From positions 1 to 30,120 of the forward strand of contig JALRAY010000003.1 in NCBI GenBank assembly GCA_023257955.1: a stretch of DNA of 30,120 nt, written 5' to 3'. The position numbers and the translations under genes were made by a program. Below are positions 1 to 8,802 of this stretch, one piece after another (position 1 is the first letter of the stretch; each line of letters begins with the position of its first letter). Origin of the DNA: Amoebophilaceae bacterium (GTDB lineage: Bacteria; Bacteroidota; Bacteroidia; Cytophagales; Amoebophilaceae). The notes below the pieces were generated by a model, which worked only from the letters and a program-made list of their open reading frames with translations, had not been told where the DNA came from and searched no databases.

Positions 1-686
1 GCTTTAACTAATGCATCGGGTTCATTGACACTATCGGTTCCTAAGAGGTACTCTATGCTGCTATTAAAAAAGGAAGTTTCTGCTAATTGTGCTATGATTC
101 CTAGGTTCTGTATCACCCAGTTAACATGATCTCTTTCTCTCCCTTGTTTCAGTATCGTTTCCACGAGTCCAAAAGAACCATCTTTCAATAATTCTTCTTG
201 CGTTTTTGACGTCAAATCATTGAGGATAAAGGACTTGAACATCACTTTTTTCGCTAATTCGGGGTCCTCAAAGTAGTCATAGATATTCGTAGGATAGGGA
301 TAAGGTTTCGTATCACCTGCATAAATGCATTCGTTAATAATGATAGGTAATTTTTTATGCCCTTCATTGAAATATTGACGCATTATTTGTACGTTATATT
401 CCAACATACGGAGTGGTAGTTCTTCATCAGGTGTCGATTGATGCTCAACCAAAAAATATAGATACCCTTGTTTTTTATCAAATGTGCATTTGTAGAGTAC
501 ATCGCTATGATAATTGGTTAAGTTCTCAGTTACAAAACTCTTATTCGTCAGTTGTAGCGAGTCGATATCTATGCGTTTAACAATCTCCGGAGGCAAATGT
601 TTGGAAACTAATTCCTTGGCTACGGTAATATCCGAAAGTGCCTTGCGGGCAAAGTTATCATGCGGATGATGTAGTTGTTGACTCAT
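1..686 (-). CDS. Rpn-family PD-(D/E)XK nuclease / putative transposase, 3' end beyond the window
   Basis: The frame is open from an ATG at 686 to the window edge, giving about 228 visible residues. The protein resembles the recombination-promoting nuclease (Rpn, PDDEXK_2) family. Seen: an Asp in YHSDVLYK (about residue 62), then YLYFLVEHQS with Glu81 and Gln83, followed by PLRMLEY. That is the family's D...ExQ active-site layout followed by its usual PLR segment. Family members cut DNA and are often present in many copies in symbiont genomes, where they spread like mobile genes. It lies downstream of rpsA on the same strand, so read-through is possible. The C-terminus is not visible, so I cannot tell whether the gene is intact. 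Family assignment is fairly sure; activity is unknown. Confidence 0.85.
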   Translation of the reverse strand, partial: MSQQLHHPHDNFARKALSDITVAKELVSKHLPPEIVKRIDIDSLQLTNKSFVTENLTNYHSDVLYKCTFDKKQGYLYFLVEHQSTPDEELPLRMLEYNVQIMRQYFNEGHKKLPIIINECIYAGDTKPYPYPTNIYDYFEDPELAKKVMFKSFILNDLTSKTQEELLKDGSFGLVETILKQGRERDHVNWVIQNLGIIAQLAETSFFNSSIEYLLGTDSVNEPDALVK

Positions 687-769
687 AGTGGTCTAACATA
701 GATGTGAGCTTTTGCTGAAAGCTTCGGATTAATATGTGCGTTTTTGGCTACTTTAAGGTATATGTACGC

Positions 770-790
770 TTATTGCTTATTCAGCAATAA
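770..790 (-). terminator. Perfect hairpin after rpsA
   Basis: An 8-bp perfect stem (TTATTGCT / AGCAATAA) with a 5-base loop lies 11 bases past the rpsA stop. It may end or attenuate the rpsA transcript before the Rpn gene. There is no T-run on the minus strand after it, so it is not a classic intrinsic terminator. Confidence 0.4.
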
Positions 791-801
791 TGTTGCAAAT
801 G

Positions 802-2643
802 CTATTCTTTGGCTTCCTGCGCTTGGGTTGCGGCCGTTTCATTAGCACCTATCTCCTCTGACTTGGGATCAGGATCCTTTGAATTGGTGGCCTTACTGTT
901 GAGTTGGTGTTTTAAAGCTGTCAGTTCTTCCATCTCGCCTAAAGCGGTTGGGACGTTGGAGGTATAGTTGGTCTCTGTACTTTTTTCCTGAACCGGAACT
1001 TTATTGGTAGGGGCTTTGGGCTCTGTATAGGTTCCTTTTGGTACGACGATAATGCGTTTGTTGAGCTTAGAAAATTCTATGACTTCGCATTCCACCTCTG
1101 CGTTGATGCTGTCTTCTTTGCCGATATATCGCTTGGGCATGAAGCCTTCCAGTTGCTGTGGAAGTTGTACAAAAACGCCTTTATCAATTTTCCTGATGAT
1201 GGTTCCTGGATGTAAGGATCCCACTTTAAAGGTCTCTTCGCAGGTTTCCCATGGGTTCTCGCTGAGTTGTTTGAGGCCTAGGAAAATACGTCTATTAGCA
1301 GTGTCTAGTTCTATAACCACGAGTGCTATTTTTTGACCTATCTTGAGTACATCATCTAGGTTGATAACGCGTCTGGTCCATGAGATATCTGCAATATGTA
1401 GCAACCCGTCTATACCAGTTTCTAGTTCTACAAGTGCTCCATAGTGGGTAATGACTTTAACAACACATTCATGCTTTGTCCCTACGGCGTACTTTTGTGT
1501 TAACGTTTCTTGTTGCCAAGGATCGGGTGTTAACTGTTTCATGCCTAGGGAGATTTTCCGTTCTGATTTATCTAAGGATAGCACTATGGCTGTGATTTCA
1601 TCGCCGACATGGAGTAGAGCTTCAGTTTTTTTGATTTGTTGTGACCAGGATATTTCTGATATGTGCATTAATCCTTCTACGCCTGGCGCAATGGAGATGA
1701 AAGCGCCGTAGTCTAGGACTTTAATGACTTTGCCTGTGACTTTAGAACCTACTTGAATATCGGATGATAAGGTATCCCACGGATTGGAGGTGAGTTGTTT
1801 CATGCCTAGGGAAACGCGTTGCCTTTCTTCATCAAAGTCGGTGATAACTACTTTGATTTTTTGACCTAGTGCCAATACATCTGAGGGGTGCTGAATTCTT
1901 TCCCAAGAGATGTCCGTAATGTGTAATAGCCCATCTATTCCTCCTAGCTCTACAAATACGCCGAAGCTGGTCATATTTTTGACGGTTCCTTCAACGACTT
2001 GTCCTTTAATCATTTTGTTGATAATGCCTGCTCTTTGGTCTTCTAATCCTTTCTCTAGTACGGCTTTATGGGAAACAATGACGCTATTGTTCTTGTTGGT
2101 TTCTGTAGCGATTTTAATGACGACTACGTCTATCGTTTTGTCTATAAAGACATCAAAGTCGCGTATGGGTTTTACGTCTATTTGTGAACCTGGCAAGAAG
2201 GCTTCTATGCCATCTATATCTACAATCAGGCCTCCTTTGGTTTTGTATTTAACGAATGCTTCCAAAATAGTGCTTTCTGCAAATGATTGTTCGATCAGCT
2301 TCCAGGTTTGCATGAGGATAGCTTTCTTACGGGAGATAGCTATTTGGCCTTTTTTATCTTCCTCTTCTTCTACGTATACTTCTATGCCATCCCCTACTTG
2401 AAGATTTGGCATATCACGCAAGTCGGATAGTGCTATAATGCCATCTGATTTTAAACCTACGTTGATAACAGCATATTGATCTGTAAGCGATACTACTGTC
2501 CCGGTCACAACTTGATCAACGGTGGAGGGGGTTATGTTTTCTTCGTATAGTTTTTGAAATTCTTGTTGCTCGGCTACGCTATAGTCGTTGCCAAATTTTG
2601 TAATTTTAGTATTGTTATGTAAGTCTTGTTTGTTTTCTTTCAT
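802..2643 (-). CDS. rpsA: 30S ribosomal protein S1
   Basis: S1 binds mRNA and brings it to the 30S subunit, which matters in Bacteroidota because they rarely use Shine-Dalgarno pairing. The 613 residues hold six S1 (OB-fold) repeats at roughly 42-106, 127-193, 212-283, 297-370, 387-460 and 474-536. Repeats 3-5 are the clearest, each with G-x-DGLLHI or a close variant and each followed by a GMKQL/GLKQL...NPW linker. The tail from about 540 is polar and rich in Glu, Thr and Asn, probably disordered. Length and domain count match Bacteroidota S1. The ATG at 2643 is followed by a lysine-rich N-terminus and has no SD in front. A TAnnTTTG box lies about 70 bases upstream. Confidence 0.96.
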   Translation of the reverse strand: MKENKQDLHNNTKITKFGNDYSVAEQQEFQKLYEENITPSTVDQVVTGTVVSLTDQYAVINVGLKSDGIIALSDLRDMPNLQVGDGIEVYVEEEEDKKGQIAISRKKAILMQTWKLIEQSFAESTILEAFVKYKTKGGLIVDIDGIEAFLPGSQIDVKPIRDFDVFIDKTIDVVVIKIATETNKNNSVIVSHKAVLEKGLEDQRAGIINKMIKGQVVEGTVKNMTSFGVFVELGGIDGLLHITDISWERIQHPSDVLALGQKIKVVITDFDEERQRVSLGMKQLTSNPWDTLSSDIQVGSKVTGKVIKVLDYGAFISIAPGVEGLMHISEISWSQQIKKTEALLHVGDEITAIVLSLDKSERKISLGMKQLTPDPWQQETLTQKYAVGTKHECVVKVITHYGALVELETGIDGLLHIADISWTRRVINLDDVLKIGQKIALVVIELDTANRRIFLGLKQLSENPWETCEETFKVGSLHPGTIIRKIDKGVFVQLPQQLEGFMPKRYIGKEDSINAEVECEVIEFSKLNKRIIVVPKGTYTEPKAPTNKVPVQEKSTETNYTSNVPTALGEMEELTALKHQLNSKATNSKDPDPKSEEIGANETAATQAQEAKE

Positions 2644-2978
2644 TTGTGTTAATCCTGATTGAGTACGATCTAATATATCGCTGAGTAGTTATCACCTAAG
2701 TTTAATTAGCAGCAAAGATAATTGTTATTGTGATAATATCATATTTTCTATGCCTCTAGTCTTACCGCGCGATAACGGTTTTATAACGCTAGCAAATCCT
2801 AAGATCTAAAGCAAATAGTTTTTTGAGTCTGTAAAGCACATTAAAAGCGTAAGCGTTAATTAGGCATTAGTGCCCAAGAGAACTAATAGTGTATTTCTCT
2901 ATGCTTTGGTCGCTATATTTTTCTATATCTGTTTAATTAAGTTGCTATGCTTTCTTAACTGTTCGGCATTATTATAGA
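2644..2978. other. Intergenic region between topA and rpsA
   Basis: This 335-base AT-rich gap holds the putative rpsA promoter box at 2713-2720 on the minus strand. A weak 4-bp stem (GGCA-TTAG-TGCC, around 2863-2874) lies about 100 bases past the topA stop. I see no tRNA, no other RNA gene and no convincing ORF. Confidence 0.5.
2713..2720 (-). promoter_or_regulatory. Putative Bacteroidota -7 box for rpsA
   Basis: On the minus strand this reads TATCTTTG, matching the Bacteroidota primary sigma -7 consensus TAnnTTTG, about 70 bases before the rpsA ATG. No clear TTG (-33) element is visible at the expected distance, so this rests on one box only. Confidence 0.4.
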
Positions 2979-5312
2979 TTACGCTTTTTTCTTTTTTGTG
3001 TCTTTTTCTGGTGTTGCAGCTTCTTTAGCAAGCTGTTGGCAAGCATGTACATCCAGTGTATGGTAGTCGGTATCTTCAGGGAGTTTGATGTTTTTCTTAC
3101 CGGCCTTTAAAAATGGGCCCCAGCGGCCATTTAGTATTTGTAATGTGGGATCTTCTGGGAAGGTTTTGAGTATTCTTTCTGCATCCTTTTTGCGCTTTTC
3201 TTGTATGATGATTATTGCTTGCTCTAAGGGTACTTTGATGGGGTCTTCTTCTTTGGGAATGGGATAGTATTTATCCTGATACTTTAAGTAAGGACCAAAA
3301 GGCCCTATGTTCGCTACGATGGGAACGCCATCCCATTCGCCGACTGTTCTGGGGAGTTTGAATAGTTCTAAGGCACTTTCTAGGGTTATGCTCTCGATGT
3401 GCTGATCTTTACCTAGTTTCGCAAACTTAGGTTTTTCTTCCCCTTCCGCGTCGCCTAGTTGAACCAATGGACCGTATTTGCCTATCCTAGCGATAACAGG
3501 TTTGCCACTGACGGGATCTTTGCCTAGCAATCTGCTGGTAGCAAGCGTTTGTCGATCTATCTCTTGTGTGGCTACTACTTGGGGATAGAATGTGGTATAG
3601 AAGTCGGATAATATGTTAGTCCACACTTTCGTGCCGATGGCTATTTCATCCAGTTGCGTTTCTACCTTCGCTGTAAAGCCATAGTCTGTGATCTCGGAGA
3701 AATATTTTACCAAAAAGTCATTGACCACCATGGCCACATCTGTGGGGAAGAGTTTCTGCTTTTCAGAGCCTGTTATTTCTTGTAAAACGGTTTTGTTGAT
3801 GGAGGCGTCTTTTAATAGGATGTGTCTGTAGTTACGTTCTTTGCCTTCCCGCGATTCTTTGATAATATAGCCACGTTGTTGTATGGTATTGATGGTAGGG
3901 GCATAGGTGGAGGGTCTGCCGATACCTTTTTCTTCTAGCTGTTTTACCAAACTGGCTTCCGCATATCTAGCGGGTGCTTTAGAGAAACGTTCTCTGGCTT
4001 GCATGTGATTGAGGGTAAGTTGTTGTCCTATTTTTAGTTGTGGTAATAGACCTGTATGCGCTTCATCGTCATCTGTATCATTATCTTGTTGCTGGAATGC
4101 GGTATATACTTTTAAGAATCCATCAAATTGAATCATCTCGCCATAGGTTACGAACTGTTGGGGTACGGAGGAAACAGCTATGTGGATGGTGGTTTTTTCT
4201 AATTTGGCATTTGCCATTTGGGAGGCAACGGTTCTTTTCCAGATAAGCTCATAGAGGCGTTGTTCACTGGGCTCGTCACTGACGATTTTGTTGGTAACAT
4301 CGGTAGGACGAATGGCTTCATGGGCTTCTTGTGCGGAGGCTGACTTTGTTTTGTACTGTCTTGCTTGGCAATAGGCTGCCCCGTATTGCTTTTCTATCTC
4401 TTGCTGAATGGCACCCATGGCTTCTTGTGAAAGCGTGACGGAATCGGTACGCATATAGGAGATTTTACCGGCTTCGTATAAGTGTTGCGCCAGCGTCATG
4501 GTGCGGGTAACGCTATAGCCTAGCTTTTGACTAGCTTCTTGCTGTAAAGTAGAGGTAGTAAAGGGCGCTGAGGGCGATCTTTCTCCTAGTTTCTTTTCTA
4601 AATCCTTCACGGTGAATGTAGCACCTATACATTGTGCTAAAAAGTCAGTAGCTTCTTGCTCCGTTGGTAAGCGATCGGGTAGTTCTGCTTTGAGTTGTGC
4701 TTTGTTATCTAAGTTGTATAGCGCTGTGACGGCAAAAGCGCTTGTGGTTACAAAGGCTTGTATCGCGCGTTCTCGTTCTACAATCATGCGCACTGCCACG
4801 GATTGGACCCTGCCTGCGGAAAGTCCTGGTTTGATTTTTTGCCATAAGAGGGGAGAAAGATCATACCCTACCAACCTATCCAGAATTCTTCTAGCTTGTT
4901 GTGCATTCACGAGTGCTAAATCGATATCTCTCGGATTTTTTATAGCATTTTGAATGGCGTTTTGGGTGATTTCTCTAAAGACAATACGTTTGGTATTGCT
5001 GTCCTTGAGTTGCAGTGCAGCTTTTAGATGCCAGGAAATGGCTTCTCCTTCTCGGTCATCATCGCTAGCTAGGTAGACTGCTTCTGCTGCTGCGGCGCGT
5101 TGTTTTAATTCTTTCACTATGTGCTTTTTGTCTGCATTAATCACATAGGTAGGCTCAAAGTTATTGGCAGTATCAACGGCTTTGTCCTTTTTGGGTAGAT
5201 CCCGGATATGTCCATAGGAAGAAGCTACTTCATAGCCTGGCCCTAGGTAGTTTTTGATGGTTTTGGCTTTTGCAGGGGATTCTACGATTACTAAATTTTT
5301 TGTAAGGGACAT
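2979..5312 (-). CDS. topA: DNA topoisomerase I (type IA)
   Basis: TopA relaxes negative supercoils by passing one strand through a transient 5'-phosphotyrosine break. The 777 residues begin with a Toprim domain: VIVESPAKAK with Glu11, and LASDDDREGEA with the metal-binding acidic cluster at 84-88. The core follows with RRILDRLVGYDLSPLLW and SAGRVQSVAVR. The active-site tyrosine is about Tyr286 in ISYMRTDS, and GIGRPSTYAP comes later. The C-terminus (from about 590) carries Topo-C glycine-rich repeats (GKYGPLVQLG, GPFGPYLKY, GRWGPFLKAG) and a Lys-rich tail. No Cys4 zinc fingers are present, as is usual for Bacteroidota TopA. All catalytic elements are intact. Confidence 0.97.
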   Translation of the reverse strand: MSLTKNLVIVESPAKAKTIKNYLGPGYEVASSYGHIRDLPKKDKAVDTANNFEPTYVINADKKHIVKELKQRAAAAEAVYLASDDDREGEAISWHLKAALQLKDSNTKRIVFREITQNAIQNAIKNPRDIDLALVNAQQARRILDRLVGYDLSPLLWQKIKPGLSAGRVQSVAVRMIVERERAIQAFVTTSAFAVTALYNLDNKAQLKAELPDRLPTEQEATDFLAQCIGATFTVKDLEKKLGERSPSAPFTTSTLQQEASQKLGYSVTRTMTLAQHLYEAGKISYMRTDSVTLSQEAMGAIQQEIEKQYGAAYCQARQYKTKSASAQEAHEAIRPTDVTNKIVSDEPSEQRLYELIWKRTVASQMANAKLEKTTIHIAVSSVPQQFVTYGEMIQFDGFLKVYTAFQQQDNDTDDDEAHTGLLPQLKIGQQLTLNHMQARERFSKAPARYAEASLVKQLEEKGIGRPSTYAPTINTIQQRGYIIKESREGKERNYRHILLKDASINKTVLQEITGSEKQKLFPTDVAMVVNDFLVKYFSEITDYGFTAKVETQLDEIAIGTKVWTNILSDFYTTFYPQVVATQEIDRQTLATSRLLGKDPVSGKPVIARIGKYGPLVQLGDAEGEEKPKFAKLGKDQHIESITLESALELFKLPRTVGEWDGVPIVANIGPFGPYLKYQDKYYPIPKEEDPIKVPLEQAIIIIQEKRKKDAERILKTFPEDPTLQILNGRWGPFLKAGKKNIKLPEDTDYHTLDVHACQQLAKEAATPEKDTKKKKA

Positions 5313-5710
5313 GTGTTAATGTTAGGTAAATAAAAACGCTACTATGGGGACTTGCTTGCCTAGCAAGGTTGCCTGATTATAGGTTTAGGATGATAATTTT
5401 TTGCAACGACAACTATGGTTAATAGCTGCTTGTATGGTGTTAGTATAGTAAGCAAGTTTATAGAAATACAGGGGATATACATGTTAGTTTGCGTACGCGC
5501 ACCATGCTGATGCCTTGTGTAACTTTGTAAAACTACAGAAACATGGAGTAAATACTATCATTATGCTGCAAGCATTCAGTTAGTCATCTTACTACTCCTT
5601 GTATCGGTAACGTTTTCAGCGGGAATAACTTTATTCTTTTAGGGGGTTTCGTTAGCTTTGTGCCATCGCATCGAGAACCCTCCTAATTTCAATCTTGCAG
5701 CACACTTACG
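5313..5710. other. Intergenic region between divergent topA and the lipoprotein locus
   Basis: This roughly 400-base divergent gap should carry promoters in both directions. On the plus strand two TAnnTTTG boxes are visible, at 5520-5527 and 5653-5660. No equally clear box for topA was found on the minus strand. A 5-bp palindrome (CTTGC-CTA-GCAAG) lies near 5353-5365. I see no RNA gene or convincing ORF. Confidence 0.45.
5653..5660 (+). promoter_or_regulatory. Putative -7 box for the lipoprotein gene
   Basis: TAGCTTTG fits TAnnTTTG and ends 50 bases before the ATG at 5711. A second match, TAACTTTG, lies at 5520-5527. Neither has an obvious TTG at the -33 distance. Confidence 0.35.
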
Positions 5711-7186
5711 ATGAGGCATTATAAATACAATACAATAAACAAGACACAAAAAACAGTAGCCTATCTGCTACTCTCCTGCCAATTGCTAACTAGCTGTGGG
5801 GGCAAGACCACGCTTTTACCAAGGGATCCCAACGTTCAACCAATTCAAGCTGTGCACGAACAACTACCAACGTGTACAGATGATAACCCGCAACCAGATC
5901 AACCTTGCCCTGCCTTTCCTATTACAACTAGAACGATCACAGGAAACACATTAATCTTTTCCTATACGCCAGATGAAGGGTTAAGCACCTTTTATCAACC
6001 GATGTATGGAGATTCAAAAATGGAGAAGATATCAAAACATCTCCCCATACAACAATACCCCATCTTGATGGACGTAGATGGCGTTCGGAAGGCCTTTAAG
6101 CACTTTCCACAGGAAGAAGCAAGATTCTTCGCGACTACAGGAAAGTGGGAGGTTAGCCAAGCAGGAGAACTTAGATACTTAGGCATAAGAGCACGGGGCG
6201 GAATGGGGAAACAAGGAAGTTATAAAGGAGGAGAAAGTAAAGGGAAAGCCAGAGGCGAAGGAAAGACGCAAGATACAGGGGAATGTGGAGGTAAGGGCGT
6301 AGTTCAAGAGCACGGTAAAGGATTAGGAGGTCAAAAAGCCGCAAGGCAATCAGGAGATAATGCAAGAGCAAGTTTATCAAAAGCCACAGCCAACACTTCA
6401 AGGCAATCAGAACCTGGTCTAGGGGGAAGTGCCTCACACGCCCCCCAGGCAAAAGCCGCAAGGCAATCAGGAGATAATGCAGGAGCAGGTTTATCAAAAG
6501 CCACAGCCAACGCTTCAAGGCAATCAGAACCCGATCTAGGAGAAAGTGCCTCACACAACCCAGGCAAAAGCTGGAAGTCAATATATACGGGTGAGCATGG
6601 AGGGGGAATACAAACGATAAAATTAGAAAAATTGCGAAATAAGACGTTTGAAGCAAAGAGCATAGCAAGTGAATTAGCTGCTTCAGAAACGTATATTAAA
6701 ACAAAATTTGATCTGATCGATAATCGAATAACCGAGCTAGAAACTAGTATAAAAGAAAAATCTCTACAATTATTGAATACTTTATTATTAGATGATGGAG
6801 AATTAACAGATAGAGTAAGAGCATATATAGATTCTCATTACAACAGTATTGTAAAAGAAAAAGACAAATTCTCTCTAGAAGAGCTAAATAAATTTTGCTC
6901 TACAATTGTTCAATACAAAACATATGGAGAATTCAAGAAATTCTTGCGATATAGGAGTACATTGGCAGACAGTTTTTCGGATACAGTTCATAGGTATTAC
7001 AACAAGGAAAGGTTTCTGGCGAAAATAAAACATTTTATACTTAGAATTAATCCTGAAATAAATAAGCAGTCAGAAGCATTAAAGAAACAAAAGGCGGAAC
7101 TTTGTAGATTAAAGAAAGATAAAAAAAATGGGGTCGTTTTTTTGAGATCACTCCCATCGATACAGTACTTGCAGAAGGTTATTTAG
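5711..7186 (+). CDS. Repeat-bearing predicted lipoprotein, C-terminal domain out of frame
   Basis: I do not recognise a named family. The first 29 residues are a lipoprotein signal: basic start, hydrophobic TVAYLLLSCQLLTSCGG, lipobox Cys29. Residues about 160-205 are rich in Gly and Lys. Two near-identical 39-residue repeats occupy about 208-285 (AARQSGDNA...SRQSEP). Residues 300-480 are mostly polar, charged and helical. The frame ends at 7186, but the -1 frame continues from 7144 into a CxxC domain without a break, and the switch falls on a T-TTT-TTG heptamer at 7138-7144. The last 16 residues (RSLPSIQYLQKVI) are therefore probably out-of-frame sequence. It is likely a secreted or surface protein acting on the host; the function is inferred only from its signal and the locus type. 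Confidence 0.7.
   Translation: MRHYKYNTINKTQKTVAYLLLSCQLLTSCGGKTTLLPRDPNVQPIQAVHEQLPTCTDDNPQPDQPCPAFPITTRTITGNTLIFSYTPDEGLSTFYQPMYGDSKMEKISKHLPIQQYPILMDVDGVRKAFKHFPQEEARFFATTGKWEVSQAGELRYLGIRARGGMGKQGSYKGGESKGKARGEGKTQDTGECGGKGVVQEHGKGLGGQKAARQSGDNARASLSKATANTSRQSEPGLGGSASHAPQAKAARQSGDNAGAGLSKATANASRQSEPDLGESASHNPGKSWKSIYTGEHGGGIQTIKLEKLRNKTFEAKSIASELAASETYIKTKFDLIDNRITELETSIKEKSLQLLNTLLLDDGELTDRVRAYIDSHYNSIVKEKDKFSLEELNKFCSTIVQYKTYGEFKKFLRYRSTLADSFSDTVHRYYNKERFLAKIKHFILRINPEINKQSEALKKQKAELCRLKKDKKNGVVFLRSLPSIQYLQKVI
6334..6567 (+). repeat. Two tandem 117-bp in-gene repeats (39 residues each)
   Basis: The block starting AAAAGCCGCAAGGCAATC at 6334 recurs 117 bases later at 6451, keeping the reading frame, with only scattered differences. 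The copies diverge at their 3' ends (HAPQA versus HNPGK), where a 2-base length difference changes the frame relation. The unit is rich in Ala, Ser, Gln and Gly. Confidence 0.85.
7138..7144 (+). promoter_or_regulatory. T-TTT-TTG slippery heptamer at the frame switch
   Basis: In the lipoprotein frame the codons are GTT TTT TTG. Slipping by -1 gives TTT TTT GAG and enters the frame that encodes the CxxC domain. An 8-A run lies just upstream at 7121-7128. No strong downstream stem or pseudoknot is visible, so a lost T in an inactive gene explains this equally well. Confidence 0.4.
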
Positions 7187-7455
7187 AACATTTTTTATTA
7201 GAAGATCTAGATCTATCAACCCAAGAAATCAAAAAAGATAAAGCAATAGACAAGGTGTATATGCTAGTGTACGCTAGTGATGATATATGTAATGCATGCA
7301 CGAATGCCATACCCAAAGTACAATCACTCATATCAGAAAAGTTTCAGCAACAAGGTGTAACAGTAGATCCATCAGACGTAGATGTGCTGTACTTACCTAT
7401 CTCCGATAGTAAAGAAGTGAATCTTGACAAGTTGATAATGAAAAGAATTAAGTAG
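7144..7455 (+). pseudogene. C-terminal CxxC domain of the lipoprotein, in the -1 frame
   Basis: This frame continues the upstream lipoprotein after a -1 shift. It reads EITPIDTVLAEGYLEHFLLED, then a linker, then LVYASDDICNACTNAIPKVQ and VDVLYLPISD, ending with a basic KLIMKRIK. The Cys-x-x-Cys at the start of a helix, preceded by a strand ending in acidic residues and followed by another strand, loosely resembles the zinc-binding half of deaminase-fold toxins. The expected HxE motif is not visible (LAE occupies a comparable place), so this is a weak guess. The first internal ATG is at 7258, which would give only the last 66 residues. The same domain recurs in damaged form at 7479-7679. Confidence 0.55.
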
Positions 7456-7478
7456 TTCCGCATAAAGCATCATGCTAG

Positions 7479-7679
7479 AAGCTTTTTTCGCTATATGTAG
7501 ACGCAGCCATTTGTCAAGCCTGTACCAATGCTATACCTGCTATGCAAAATCTTTTATCAACAAAATTTCAAAACCTGGGCGTAGAGATAATGCCATCTTC
7601 CATAGATATCATATATATCCCGATTACAGAAACACAAGAAGCTATGTTTGATAGAAGAGTGGTGAAAAAGCTGAAGTAA
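7479..7679 (+). pseudogene. Second, truncated copy of the CxxC domain
   Basis: The frame after a TAG at 7476 reads LYVDAAICQACTNAIPAMQ, then IDIIYIPITETQE and VVKKLK, stopping at TAA 7677. It aligns end to end with the domain at 7258-7455 (same CxxC spacing, the CTNAIP motif, the Y-[LI]-PI strand, the basic end). It has no early ATG and no upstream domain, so it is a remnant of a duplicated gene whose 5' part was lost. Confidence 0.7.
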
Positions 7680-7710
7680 GACCGAAAAAGTTTGTTCGCT
7701 GGAGTGGGTG

Positions 7711-7775
7711 ATCAATCATTATTACATAAACTCAATCAATCATTATTATATAAACTTAATCAATCATTATACATT
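7711..7775 (+). repeat. 24-bp direct repeat, about 2.7 copies, abutting the nrdB start
   Basis: Units start with ATCAATCATTATTA at 7711, 7735 and 7759 (the last partial). The third copy runs into the nrdB ATG at 7776. The unit length is a multiple of three, so the nrdB frame stays open through it (LLHKLNQS, LLYKLNQS) to an upstream ATG at 7692. Confidence 0.85.
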
Positions 7776-8774
7776 ATGGACATAAACAATAAACCAGTAG
7801 TAGAACCTATGTTGCAAGAGAATAAGGACAGGTTCGTTCTTTTTCCTATACAACATCACGATATTTGGAAATTTTATAAACAAGCAGAAGCCAGTTTCTG
7901 GACGGCAGAAGAGATAGACTTGGTGCAAGATTTAAAAGATTGGGAGGGCTTGAATGATGGAGAAAGGCACTTTATTTCCCACGTACTCGCATTTTTTGCA
8001 GCTAGTGACGGGATCGTCAATGAGAATTTGGCAGAGAATTTTGTGAAGGAAGTGCAGTACACAGAAGCGAAATTTTTCTACGGCTTCCAGATAGCGGTAG
8101 AGAACATTCACTCGGAAACATATTCCTTATTGATAGATACCTACATTAAAAATCCAGACAAAAAGAATCGCCTTTTCCAAGCGATTGAAACGCTAGATTG
8201 CGTAAAGAAGAAAGCCGATTGGGCCCTGCGTTGGATCGGTAAAGCCAGCTTCGTGGAAAGACTTATTGCCTTTGCTGCAGTAGAAGGTATTTTCTTTTCC
8301 GGTAGCTTTTGTTCTATATTTTGGTTGAAAAAACGCGGATTAATGCCAGGGCTCAGCTTTTCCAACGAGCTCATCTCCAGGGATGAGGGCTTACATTGCG
8401 ACTTTGCCTGCCTGCTATACATGCAACACATTGTCAATAAACTTCCTGCAAGCCGTGTGCAAGAAATTATTACCGACGCGGTGGCGATAGAAAAGGAATT
8501 TGTAACAGATGCGTTACCTGTGAACCTCATCGGCATGAATGCTGATCTAATGAGTCAGTATATAGAATTTGTAGCTGATAGATTGTTGCTAGAGTTAGGT
8601 TGCAATAAAGTGTATAATGCTACCAATCCATTTGACTTTATGGAATTGATTTCTTTGCAAGGCAAAACAAATTTCTTTGAAAAAAGGGTAGGGGAGTATC
8701 AAAAAGCAGGTGTGTTTTTGGATAAAGAAGGCAACGAGGAAGGCAAAAGCTTTTCCTTAGACGCAGATTTTTAA
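7776..8774 (+). CDS. nrdB: Ribonucleoside-diphosphate reductase beta subunit (class Ia)
   Basis: NrdB holds the di-iron/tyrosyl-radical cofactor that starts catalysis in NrdA, making deoxyribonucleotides. The 332 residues from the ATG at 7776 closely resemble the eukaryote-like R2 type. Metal ligands by motif: Asp78 (AASDG), Glu109 and His112 (ENIHSETY), Glu170 (VEGIFF), and Glu204 and His207 (RDEGLH). The radical tyrosine is Tyr116, four residues after His112. The SNELISRDEGLHCDF block is complete. An in-frame ATG at 7692 would add 28 residues made of the 24-bp repeats; I prefer 7776 because homology begins there. nrdA follows 117 bases on, with a hairpin between. Confidence 0.97.
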   Translation: MDINNKPVVEPMLQENKDRFVLFPIQHHDIWKFYKQAEASFWTAEEIDLVQDLKDWEGLNDGERHFISHVLAFFAASDGIVNENLAENFVKEVQYTEAKFFYGFQIAVENIHSETYSLLIDTYIKNPDKKNRLFQAIETLDCVKKKADWALRWIGKASFVERLIAFAAVEGIFFSGSFCSIFWLKKRGLMPGLSFSNELISRDEGLHCDFACLLYMQHIVNKLPASRVQEIITDAVAIEKEFVTDALPVNLIGMNADLMSQYIEFVADRLLLELGCNKVYNATNPFDFMELISLQGKTNFFEKRVGEYQKAGVFLDKEGNEEGKSFSLDADF

Positions 8775-8802
8775 AGATAGCTCTTTAACCTTGTATCAAT
8801 CG

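Noticed and set aside
6171..6668. 165-residue minus-strand frame rich in Leu opposite the lipoprotein repeats
   Set aside because: Its Leu-rich repeats are the complement of the Lys/Gly/Ser repeat codons of the plus-strand gene; there is no start context or family resemblance.
7692..7775. Upstream ATG as the nrdB start
   Set aside because: The extra 28 residues are encoded by 24-bp repeats and lie outside the family homology; ATG 7776 is preferred, though not proven.
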